Source: CAYTWW01 sp043801855
Lineage (GTDB): Archaea > Nanobdellota > Nanobdellia > Woesearchaeales > GW2011-AR15
DNA: 64,000 nt
Reading direction: 5' to 3'
Assembly: GCA_043801855.1 (NCBI GenBank)
Contig: JAZDLQ010000019.1
Location: 1-64,000 of the forward strand
Position 1 is the first letter of the stretch. The number at the start of each line of letters is the position of its first letter. The notes beneath the pieces were generated by a model that made no database searches, was not told the origin of the DNA, and saw only the letters and a program-made list of their open reading frames with translations. Positions 41,130-49,144 of this stretch are shown here, in pieces. The translations under genes were made by a program, and so were the position numbers.

Positions 41130-42056
41130 TTATACTAATTCTACTTTGTCTCCATCATGAAGCTTGTAATCGAGACCAACTCTTTGACCATCATAAAAAG
41201 CATGCTCACTGAATAATTTCGCGCCTGAAAATTTTCCTTTATTTCTTCTGTCCAAGCTTAATGCAAAGTCACCAACCGATAAACTTTCAGAAGTGGAAAA
41301 TATCATAGGTTTTCCTTCAACTTGTCCGTTTCTATAACTATATATTCTTTGAATTCCTAATAAAGAATATATTACATTTTCAAGAGCATTAATATTTCCA
41401 ATATTTACAACAGGTACATTCAAATTATTTAATATTGACCATGCTGCAACAAAGCCGGGCTTTTCAATAATTTCTTCCTTTGCTTTTTGTTTATGTGTGT
41501 TAGTTCTCCTTGATTCACCTACTATAATCAACATATAGTTCTCCAATTGTGAAATAGCGGAATAGGCCGTTTCTGCATTGGTTGCTGTAACACATAAAAC
41601 ATCAGCATTCCTAATAAAAATGTATTTAGCACTATCTTCTTCTCCTTGGTAAATAGGAGGTATCTCTATTACCTGAATCGGAACATCCCTGCAAATATAC
41701 ATACCTATTCCAGGTTTAAACGTTGTATATGGTTGAGGTGATATTTTCGGATGAGATTGAGTTAATAATTCAAGTAATGAGCTTTTACCAGTATTAGTTT
41801 CTCCAACAATAACAATTTGCCTATCATATCTAATACCATCATACAATCCATTTGGTGCGCCCTTTCCTTTTGACGCTTGCTGCTGGACCTTTAAAGATGC
41901 TAATTCTTCCTTGAATCTAGTTCTTGTTGTTTTGGCTTCAATTCCTTTTGGGTTTAATGCAACCAATTGTTCTAAGAGCGTAATCTTTTCTGCCTGAGTT
42001 CCTGCACCTTCTAATTTTTTTCTTAATAATTGAAACTCAACATCAGGATTTACCAT
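41130..42056 (-). CDS. TGS-domain GTPase-like protein with degenerate G motifs
   Basis: A 308-aa protein related to the DRG/Obg/YchF group: an N-terminal helical part, Walker A GETNTGKSS (residues 85-93), a switch region PQPYTTFKPGIGMY (107-120) and a C-terminal TGS domain (about 230-308, ending YKLHDGDKVELV). Where DxPG (G3) is expected the sequence reads EIPP (131-134), and no NKxD (G4) is evident. It therefore may bind nucleotide without normal GTP hydrolysis or specificity. It is the last gene of the five-gene minus-strand metabolic operon. Confidence 0.75.
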   Translation of the reverse strand: MVNPDVEFQLLRKKLEGAGTQAEKITLLEQLVALNPKGIEAKTTRTRFKEELASLKVQQQASKGKGAPNGLYDGIRYDRQIVIVGETNTGKSSLLELLTQSHPKISPQPYTTFKPGIGMYICRDVPIQVIEIPPIYQGEEDSAKYIFIRNADVLCVTATNAETAYSAISQLENYMLIIVGESRRTNTHKQKAKEEIIEKPGFVAAWSILNNLNVPVVNIGNINALENVIYSLLGIQRIYSYRNGQVEGKPMIFSTSESLSVGDFALSLDRRNKGKFSGAKLFSEHAFYDGQRVGLDYKLHDGDKVELV

Positions 42057-42072
42057 TTTTAACCTTTTATAA

Positions 42073-42969
42073 TTATTGTTGTCTCGACAAGCTTGACATA
42101 AACTCCATTAGGAGATTTGTCAGATGCAGACCCGTAATTTCATACTTTTCTAATGTTGGATTGTACTCTGTGAAGTCAGCTCCAATTACATGTGTTTGCA
42201 GAGCAATTTTTTCAAGCAACAATCTTGCCATCCTAAAATTGGCTCCATCTGGTTCTGGAACTCCAACTGCAGGCGCTATTGATGGATCAAGAAAATCCAT
42301 ATCAAATGAAACATATGAAAACTGGCCTGAAATAATAATACCATCTAAAGAATTGAGCCCATTTTCTCTTATTTTGTCTAGTGTAAGTATTGTATTTCCA
42401 TCGCTAAGTGAATCCTCAAGTCCAGGTCCTGTATTCAAGTTGCCATGCAATCCAATATGTACAATTCTGTCTACATATTTCAATCCACGTACTGCCCGCA
42501 TGACAGAACCATGAGGAAAACCTGCGTCATAGTTCAAGTAATCCCCATGTGCATCAAATTGATAAACTGTTACAGGAGTACTTAATTCAAGCCCCTTTAA
42601 AGCATGAATAGTAATTCCGTGATCCCCTCCAACAATAATTGGAATTCCATTTTTTTGTACTATTGTACTAATTATCTTAGGAAACCCGTGATCCATATCA
42701 ACAAAACCATTAGCGTCACCACAATCCACAATATTGCAGTCATGAAGTATATATCCTCTAGTTGGATTAAAAACCATCAATGGTTTTGCAGGTCCAACGC
42801 CATTTGCATATCTTTGTGAAATAGACCTAATTGAATTTGGCGCTTTGTCCAATCCCTGGAATTCATAACTTGTATTATATCCTGCACCTATGTAACACAA
42901 CTGCCCGGGTTGAATATCATTTGGTTCAACATATTCCTGATTTAAAAATGTCTCTTTTGATCGTATCAT
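42073..42969 (-). CDS. Ureohydrolase (arginase/agmatinase family)
   Basis: A 298-aa enzyme with a complete two-manganese site: GGDHG (H117), DAHGD (D139, H141, D143) and SFDMDFLDPSIAPAVGVP (D223, D225). The family hydrolyses guanidino groups of arginine, agmatine, guanidinobutyrate or formiminoglutamate, releasing urea or a related product. The substrate cannot be read from the sequence. It lies between the PLP enzyme and the TGS GTPase in the operon. Confidence 0.9.
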   Translation of the reverse strand: MIRSKETFLNQEYVEPNDIQPGQLCYIGAGYNTSYEFQGLDKAPNSIRSISQRYANGVGPAKPLMVFNPTRGYILHDCNIVDCGDANGFVDMDHGFPKIISTIVQKNGIPIIVGGDHGITIHALKGLELSTPVTVYQFDAHGDYLNYDAGFPHGSVMRAVRGLKYVDRIVHIGLHGNLNTGPGLEDSLSDGNTILTLDKIRENGLNSLDGIIISGQFSYVSFDMDFLDPSIAPAVGVPEPDGANFRMARLLLEKIALQTHVIGADFTEYNPTLEKYEITGLHLTNLLMEFMSSLSRQQ

Positions 42970-43003
42970 GGTATCACCGTATTATTACAAAATAATTTTT
43001 TAA

Positions 43004-44122
43004 TCATCCCTTTCTGCCTGCAGTACCTATCAATACCACATTTTGTCCTTTTTGTATTTCCTCTGCTTTAATTGCAGCAGCAAAAACACTGCAAGAAGAA
43101 AATTCTAAACGTGGTAAATCTTGTTGATCATAAAATGATTCTATCTCTTCATCAGTCACAGAGACAGGAACCCCGCCTGTTTTTTTTAATAGGTTAATTA
43201 TTTTTAAATAATTAAAACATGTATCTGACGCAATAGCCTCAGCTTGTGATTCTGCCATAGTCTCAAGAACCACAACTTTATCCTCAATTCCTTTTCTGAA
43301 ACCATATGCTATTGGATCTGCACCTTCAATCTGGACAGCCATTATTCTAGGCAAAACACTGATTGCTCCACATTCAAACAAATCTTTAAATCCATTGTAC
43401 ATACCAACTATATTACCCCCGCTGCCAACAGGCACAATTATCCAATCAGGCACACCACCACTAAATTGTTGAAAAATTTCATAAGCTGTCGTCTTCATCC
43501 CTTCCAGATAGGGTAAATTAGTTGCAGGAAAGCCATTATATACATCAGGATGACTTCTGCAAAACCTGAAAAAATGCTCATAACTCTCTATCAGATCTTT
43601 ATCAAACTGTATCTGTGAGTGTTGCTTAATTAACTCGATTTTGCTAGCAGGTGTGCCTTCTGGAATAAAAATCATGTTTTGAATACCTGCCCTGGATGCG
43701 TAATATCCCAATGAAATGGCAGCATTTCCTGTTGAAGGAATCGCAATGGTTTTATACCCTTGTCTTAAAGCATCAGATACCAATAATGCCATCCCTCTGT
43801 CTTTGAAGCTTCTAGTTGGATTACAGCTTTCGTCTTTAATAAAAAAATTGGCATCTCCTTCAATTGTTTCTAACCTATATAAAGGAGTTGAACCTTCAGT
43901 ATAGCACACTGATGCATCCGCTAAAAATGCTAAATGATTGCCATATCTTGCTATACCTGTTTTTGAAGTATCATATAGTAAACTAGAAGGTCTTTCTGAA
44001 TAAACAGGTGTCCATATATTTAATGGCACCCCACCAATTTCAAGTTCCGGATGTTCATGATTATTTTGAAGCGGCGATTTAATTCCGCATATATCGCATG
44101 ATAGATAATCAATAATTGTCAT
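43004..44122 (-). CDS. Threonine synthase-like PLP enzyme
   Basis: A 372-aa fold-type II PLP enzyme. K107 in RSFKDRG is the Schiff-base lysine, PSTGNAA holds the substrate/phosphate loop and VPVGSGGNIVGMYNG binds the PLP phosphate. An N-terminal zinc-ribbon-like start (SCDICGIKS) is typical of archaeal threonine synthases. Given the cassette it may act on another amino acid with a beta or gamma leaving group instead. It overlaps the upstream radical SAM gene by 4 bases. Confidence 0.85.
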   Translation of the reverse strand: MTIIDYLSCDICGIKSPLQNNHEHPELEIGGVPLNIWTPVYSERPSSLLYDTSKTGIARYGNHLAFLADASVCYTEGSTPLYRLETIEGDANFFIKDESCNPTRSFKDRGMALLVSDALRQGYKTIAIPSTGNAAISLGYYASRAGIQNMIFIPEGTPASKIELIKQHSQIQFDKDLIESYEHFFRFCRSHPDVYNGFPATNLPYLEGMKTTAYEIFQQFSGGVPDWIIVPVGSGGNIVGMYNGFKDLFECGAISVLPRIMAVQIEGADPIAYGFRKGIEDKVVVLETMAESQAEAIASDTCFNYLKIINLLKKTGGVPVSVTDEEIESFYDQQDLPRLEFSSCSVFAAAIKAEEIQKGQNVVLIGTAGRKG

Positions 44123-45330
44123 TTTGTCATGTACTGCAATGTGTCAATAATTCTTCTGGGTATTGTTCTGGAATCTGTTACTTGCATAGAATCCTGCCAT
44201 ATTGGATAGCAGGCAGGACATATAGGATGTGAATACAATACAGTAGGGTTATACGTTCTATTAAACTCCTTTATTGCTTCAATTACACCAGATGTGCATG
44301 ATGAACAGTTACCCGAAGTCATATGCGGGAAAAGCTCATTACGTTCAACTCCAGGAGCAACGCCCTGACTTCCACTTAACACCTGTTCATCAAAATAACC
44401 GCCAAGCCTAAGATCAAGCTGCTTTCCTTGTTCAGTGCCTCCATATACCCCTTTTACTACTTCAATTACACTCCAAAGCCAAGGAACCCTGTATAAACCT
44501 ATATTGTAAAGCATATCAGTTAAAGAATGTCTTTGCAAAGATGTTGGTTCAACAGAAACAGCATCTGAATCATTTTGAAGTGCAAAGAGAGCGGTTTCAA
44601 CAGCGTCTGTTATCGCTTCCTTTTCTGTAAGAAATGGTGGCTTTTGGTTAACATACGTTAATGCTCTACAGCCATTTTCATGCAAAATCTGAATAGCCCG
44701 AGTATAAACTGTAAGATCAGGCATATTTTTATGATGGCATAATTCTCTAATATCTTGTCTTGATGATTCAAGCCCTATGCCAACTTCAATAATTCCATCA
44801 TATTGTCCTCTTATATTTGCTAATGATTCTGGAGTAATGTATTCAGCTCGTGATTCAATTATTACTTTTTTAATTCCTGGAAAACACTGTATTGAACGAA
44901 ATATCCCTCTTGCTGCCGATTTAGGTATTTCATTGGGGTTTAGAAAACTTCCCAGATTATATAAGCATAAAACGGGAAACTTGTTTAAATCAAATTCACC
45001 AGTCACAGATGCCTCTAATGCTGATCCATTGGCAACGCTTTTCCATTGCTTCATATACTCTATTGCCCTAACAGGGTTTTCTGTTGTGCCATCATAATGA
45101 GCGCACATTGAACATCCTTTTTTTGCTTTATAATGTTCACACCCTGTAGAACGTAAAACAACCATTATCCTGTCAATCGTTTGACCATCAAACCAAAATT
45201 TGTTAATTTCAATCTCTGCGGGTACATTTGGATTGAAATTTCGTACAGGGACATCTGATCTTATTGTTGTAAGTTTTCTTTCAAGAATTTCTAAAGCTAA
45301 TCCATATTCTTCTGTCATCATTTTTATCAC
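44119..45330 (-). CDS. Radical SAM enzyme, RaSEA-like
   Basis: A 403-aa radical SAM protein. The cluster motif C64-x8-C73-SM-C76 (in STGCEHYKAKKGCSMCAHYD) is of the longer-spaced type found in the archaeosine-synthase partner RaSEA and Elp3-related enzymes. Downstream strands include VLCLYNLGSFLN and IIESRAEYI. Extra C-terminal cysteines (NCSSCTSG, HPICPACYP) may hold a second metal site. RaSEA acts on lysine-modified tRNA in archaeosine synthesis; no ArcS is nearby, so this copy may modify a different substrate. It overlaps genes on both sides by 4 bases. Confidence 0.8.
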   Translation of the reverse strand: MIKMMTEEYGLALEILERKLTTIRSDVPVRNFNPNVPAEIEINKFWFDGQTIDRIMVVLRSTGCEHYKAKKGCSMCAHYDGTTENPVRAIEYMKQWKSVANGSALEASVTGEFDLNKFPVLCLYNLGSFLNPNEIPKSAARGIFRSIQCFPGIKKVIIESRAEYITPESLANIRGQYDGIIEVGIGLESSRQDIRELCHHKNMPDLTVYTRAIQILHENGCRALTYVNQKPPFLTEKEAITDAVETALFALQNDSDAVSVEPTSLQRHSLTDMLYNIGLYRVPWLWSVIEVVKGVYGGTEQGKQLDLRLGGYFDEQVLSGSQGVAPGVERNELFPHMTSGNCSSCTSGVIEAIKEFNRTYNPTVLYSHPICPACYPIWQDSMQVTDSRTIPRRIIDTLQYMTK

Positions 45331-46685
45331 CTATTTGCGAAAGATAATACAGGGCGATATTTTGCGCCGTTGTTATATGGTATTTCGTCAACAACATTAA
45401 TAGTTACTGACATATCTTGAGGTAATAATTGGTATAAACTCTTACCCAATCTTTCCTTTTGTGAAGGAGATAGTCCATATAAACCGGGTACAATATATAC
45501 ATTAATATTACCTTCTTGTTCCTGGACAAATTGATACCTTAAACCGTGCACAGGTATATCCAGTTCAAGATACCAGTTATATGCAAGATCCATAAAACAA
45601 CTTGCAGGAACAGTCCTTCCATCGGTTGTTAATACAGAATCCATTAGCCTTCCTTCAGGAGAATTCATAACCCTGAAATTGCTACCGCAACTACAATTGA
45701 CAACACCTTCGATTGAAGCAAGGTCACCCTGAGAATATCTGATTATTGGTGTTGCTGTGTTTAACAAGTTCGTACCAATAACAAGTCCACGGTTTCCAGG
45801 TTCAAGTGGTTTTTTTGATTCAGTATCAACAATTTCTATGTAACATGCATCTTCTTCAAGATGGTATCTTCTTGATGGGCATTCAAGTGCAATCCGTGTT
45901 AATTCTTCACTTGAAAATTCGTCAAGGACAGGTATACCAAAAAAATCAGAATAACTTTTCCTTTCCATAGTGGTTGATTGTTCTGAATGTATAACGATGA
46001 GTTCGATTCCGAATGATTTTAGATCTGCATTTGCAGTGCATAGTTGCCTTAAATATGTAGGATAAATAGATAAAACTTTAGGTTTGGCTTGTGCTAAAAC
46101 CTTTACTGCGTCATCAATTGGAGTTGTTGTTAGGAGAAATTGTGTTGGATACATCCCATCTACAGAAGACACCCACCATGGACTTGTGTAAATAAAAAAT
46201 GCTAAATCAGTTGGATCATAATTTCCGCCACTCTGCATATGGAACTGTCTTACTCCTTGTATTGTATCTAAATATACTGCATCAGGAGAAACAGCAAGAG
46301 TAACAAATCGGCCGGAAGAACCTGAACTCCGGGTAGTGAACTCCAAAGTATGTTTAGAACTAATTGTTTTTTTTGGAAACCCATCAATTAATTCATCCTT
46401 GTAAAGTATTGGCAAAGATTCAAAATCTCCCCATGTCTTTATATCTCCTGGTATAAAACCAACTGCATGATATTTTTCTTGGTATAGAGGGACTGTTTTA
46501 TATGCAAAATCCACTAACTCGATTATTCTTTGTAATTGCCATGATTTAATGTCTTGAGGAGATAATCTCGAAAATGTTTTTATTGATTTCCATTTTTCAT
46601 CAAATAAAGCTCTTAATGTCTGATGGTCTCGTACGGACTCCATTCTTTTATTACTTGTCCCTAGACTAGAATAATCTATCATCAT
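45327..46685 (-). CDS. PaaK/CapK-like adenylate-forming enzyme
   Basis: A 452-aa member of the phenylacetate-CoA ligase/CapK family. The TTRSSGSSGRF phosphate loop (about residues 113-123), the mid-domain DEFSSEE and the GDLASIEG region are present. Family members activate a carboxylate with ATP, forming an adenylate or CoA ester. It is the first gene of the minus-strand operon and presumably activates the substrate passed to the next enzymes. GAGGGGAGAA precedes ATG 46685. Confidence 0.8.
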   Translation of the reverse strand: MMIDYSSLGTSNKRMESVRDHQTLRALFDEKWKSIKTFSRLSPQDIKSWQLQRIIELVDFAYKTVPLYQEKYHAVGFIPGDIKTWGDFESLPILYKDELIDGFPKKTISSKHTLEFTTRSSGSSGRFVTLAVSPDAVYLDTIQGVRQFHMQSGGNYDPTDLAFFIYTSPWWVSSVDGMYPTQFLLTTTPIDDAVKVLAQAKPKVLSIYPTYLRQLCTANADLKSFGIELIVIHSEQSTTMERKSYSDFFGIPVLDEFSSEELTRIALECPSRRYHLEEDACYIEIVDTESKKPLEPGNRGLVIGTNLLNTATPIIRYSQGDLASIEGVVNCSCGSNFRVMNSPEGRLMDSVLTTDGRTVPASCFMDLAYNWYLELDIPVHGLRYQFVQEQEGNINVYIVPGLYGLSPSQKERLGKSLYQLLPQDMSVTINVVDEIPYNNGAKYRPVLSFANR

Positions 46686-46782
46686 TTCTCCCCTCTATAT
46701 AAATAACAATGGAAAAAAGATGTATATTTAAATATAACTACTAACTAGTTAATATTGGTTGTTTGGAATTATAATATAAAAG
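46686..46782. promoter_or_regulatory. Divergent promoter region with palindrome
   Basis: This 97-base gap separates the divergent operon and HDAC-like gene. TAACTAGTTA (46742-46751) is a perfect palindrome near its centre, and an AT-rich TATA-like stretch at 46725-46736 fits the minus-strand promoter. One regulator could control both sides. Confidence 0.4.
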
Positions 46783-47762
46783 ATGAATAAAGCACAATTA
46801 ACAGGTGTTGTTTCAAGCATACCCAGTTACTATTTTTTTCCAAAAAAAAAATATTTGGCTTAGATAATACTGAATATGATCATTTAGATAAACCCGAAAG
46901 AGAAAAATGCATAAGGACTCTGTTAGAACCAAAATATAGTATTGTAGCATCACGGGAGTTTTCTCCAGATTTACTATATCTTGCACATGCCCCTGATTAT
47001 ATTGAATTTGTTAGAGCACATAATAGATCTGGATTGGTATCAAAAGCTGATTGCCAAGGATATCTCCAGGATAGTGACTCATTTGTTTGGCTTGATGAAA
47101 ACACATTTGATGCTGCCAAAAACTCTGTTGATACTGCTTTGACAGCAGCTACTTTAATATATAATAATCAAACAGACATTGCTTATGCCCTGTGCCGACC
47201 ATCAGGTCATCACGCAGGTAAAAATAAGATGGGAGGATATTGCTATTTTAATAATACGGCAATAGCTTCATTATATTTAAGGAATTTTGGATTCAATGTT
47301 GGGATAATTGATATTGACAGGCATGCAGGAAATGGCACACATGAAATCATTCTTGGACAGAATAAAATATATTTTGTTTCTTTACACATAACAACAACAT
47401 ACCCTTGGAGATATTCGCACAATGATAGATATAATAATGATGAACAAAATGTAAAAATTTATCCCATAGATGAAAACGAATCAACTGACAGTTATATTAA
47501 AAAGTACTATTCTGGACTTGAATTATTAGTTGGCAAAGGTGCTGAAGTACTTGTAATTTCTTTAGGCCTAGATACATCTATACATGATTTGCAAACATTG
47601 GCTGACACAGGAACTTTTGGTTTACAAACAAGTTATTACGAACGACTCGGAAAAATGGCAGCAAACCATAATAGAAAAGTCTTGGTTATTCAGGAAGGAG
47701 GGTACAATCTGGCACATTTATCAGAAAACTTAGGGGCATTTTTAACAGGTTTAACAATGTAG
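46783..47762 (+). CDS. HDAC/acetylpolyamine amidohydrolase-like gene with frameshift in an A10 run
   Basis: The conserved body (from about 47034) has CRPSGHHAG, IDIDRHAGNGTHE and SLGLDTS, the zinc-binding and catalytic motifs of the HDAC/acetylpolyamine amidohydrolase family, which removes acetyl groups from polyamines or lysine. The N-terminal part is also present: ATG 46783 reads 19 codons to a run of ten A (46842-46851), after which the frame ends at TAG 46861; shifted by one base it continues with HLDKPEREKCIRTLLEP and YLAHAPDYIEFV, typical family N-terminus, into the body. One missing A, by mutation, sequencing error or slippage, explains the break. Confidence 0.75.
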
Positions 47763-47763
47763 T

Positions 47764-48177
47764 CTATTTAACTTGTCTTTCTCCAATTTCTTCAGAGAAC
47801 CTTAATAGATAACCATCAGGATCTTGTACGAGAAATTCCTTATTTCCCAATAATGTATCCCCTTTTCTGTACCAGTTTTCTTTAGGTTTCAGAAAAAGAG
47901 GATACTTTTTGTTATTTAAGGAAATTAAAATTGGCTGGATGCTTTTTACATCAATTTGAAAATTTATACCCCTTCCATAAGGGTATTCAAGTGTGCCAGT
48001 ATTCCAGTTATTGTTTACCTGTTCAATCATTATTTGACTGCCTTCAAAAGATAGAAAGGCAAATTTATTTTCTTTTCTCATATATTCGATGTTAAAACCC
48101 AATATTTCTGTATAAAAGGACAAGCTTTTTTCAAAATCTGATACACTTAATTCAGGGATAAGTTTGTTGAATTTCAT
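47764..48177 (-). CDS. VOC-family protein, bleomycin-resistance-like
   Basis: A 137-aa protein of the vicinal oxygen chelate (glyoxalase/bleomycin-binding) superfamily: PELSVSDFEKSLSFYTEILGFNIEY starts the first module and FLVQDPDGYLLRFSE ends the second. The missing or displaced metal ligands and overall pattern are closer to bleomycin-binding proteins than to glyoxalase I. It may sequester or modify a small molecule. Its stop is 2 bases from that of the HDAC-like gene, in the opposite direction. Confidence 0.8.
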   Translation of the reverse strand: MKFNKLIPELSVSDFEKSLSFYTEILGFNIEYMRKENKFAFLSFEGSQIMIEQVNNNWNTGTLEYPYGRGINFQIDVKSIQPILISLNNKKYPLFLKPKENWYRKGDTLLGNKEFLVQDPDGYLLRFSEEIGERQVK

Positions 48178-48345
48178 TACTTCACTCTGTAATTACTACT
48201 CCTTTTTCAATTTTTAGATTTTCTGTTTAACGAAGATACTGAATATTTATGAATATTACACTAATTTATGTTTCAATATGCGGGCTTCCACCCCCATAAA
48301 ATATGGATTTGCTAGCAAACTCAACTATACAATTGACTGGGTATA

Positions 48346-48798
48346 TTAACAGTGATAGTTTCTGATACATCCTCTCATGTCTTTCATTGTCTTCAATAAT
48401 CTTTTCCTATTCTCATCAGTATATGGTACTACAAACGGCTCCCCTGTCGAATACTGCAGCAGGCCAAACCCTGGCTTTTCTTTATAGTGCTCTTCCATTA
48501 GCAGGCAATAAGACATCAACTGCATTACATGGCTTAAATACGGCTCTTTAGGCCTTCTGGAGCTCTTGATCTCCATAGGGATGCGCTTGCCATCAATGAC
48601 AAGTATCTTGTCCATCTTCCCTGCAAGCAGGTATTTTTGGGAATAGAAAGGCCTTTCGGTGATTATTGTGTGGTCGGAATATATGGACCCTGATTTGAAT
48701 ATCAATGGATGGATTTCCTGCTTCTGCTGCAGAACCTTCAAAAGGATCCAGATAATTGCAAGGATTAGAAGAATTAGGACTATGCTCATAACAGCCAC
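48346..48798 (-). CDS. Cas4-like nuclease, C-terminal half with membrane anchor
   Basis: A 150-aa protein. A hydrophobic segment (residues 4-22) is followed by the C-terminal half of a PD-(D/E)XK nuclease with all active-site residues in order: D63 (AGKMDKI), E76-I-K78 (PMEIKSS) and Q93-x3-Y97. The N-terminal half of the fold is encoded by the preceding gene, which overlaps by 13 bases and ends in a membrane helix. Together they make a complete Cas4/RecB-type enzyme with a membrane hairpin between the halves. GC content is higher than in neighbours. Confidence 0.65.
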   Translation of the reverse strand: MAVMSIVLILLILAIIWILLKVLQQKQEIHPLIFKSGSIYSDHTIITERPFYSQKYLLAGKMDKILVIDGKRIPMEIKSSRRPKEPYLSHVMQLMSYCLLMEEHYKEKPGFGLLQYSTGEPFVVPYTDENRKRLLKTMKDMRGCIRNYHC

Positions 48799-49046
48799 CT
48801 TATGAATAAATACAGAAGTATCAGGACAATCACAGCTAGTACTATGTTTTTGCCAAATTCAAGGCCCCGTGCAGACTCGTACCTCTGCTGGTAATCCTCG
48901 TGGAATTTCTCTCCCTTAATCATCTGCTCTGTGACTGTGGTTCCTTCTGTCCGGGACTGCCACCAAAGCTTAGGATCATAAACATACTGGGCAATTTCGC
49001 TAGACCGGATTACAAGATTATCTTTTTGGATACCCATAACTGTCAT
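48786..49046 (-). CDS. Cas4-like nuclease, N-terminal half with membrane anchor
   Basis: An 86-aa protein. VIRSSEIAQYVYDPKLWWQSR and GEKFHEDYQQRY match the N-terminal part of Cas4-like nucleases (SxSxIxxYxYCPxxWW...GxxxH), but the Cys that would hold an Fe-S cluster is Asp here. It ends in a membrane helix (about residues 67-86). It lacks catalytic residues and presumably pairs with the product of the overlapping downstream gene. ATG 49037 is an alternative start. Confidence 0.6.
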   Translation of the reverse strand: MTVMGIQKDNLVIRSSEIAQYVYDPKLWWQSRTEGTTVTEQMIKGEKFHEDYQQRYESARGLEFGKNIVLAVIVLILLYLFIRWLL

Positions 49047-49144
49047 TATAAGGATTTGATTTAATTATTTATTGATATAGGCAAATGACAAAGATTAAGG
49101 TTTTAATGACCAGTGGATAAGAATATTTAAAATTAGTACCGAAT

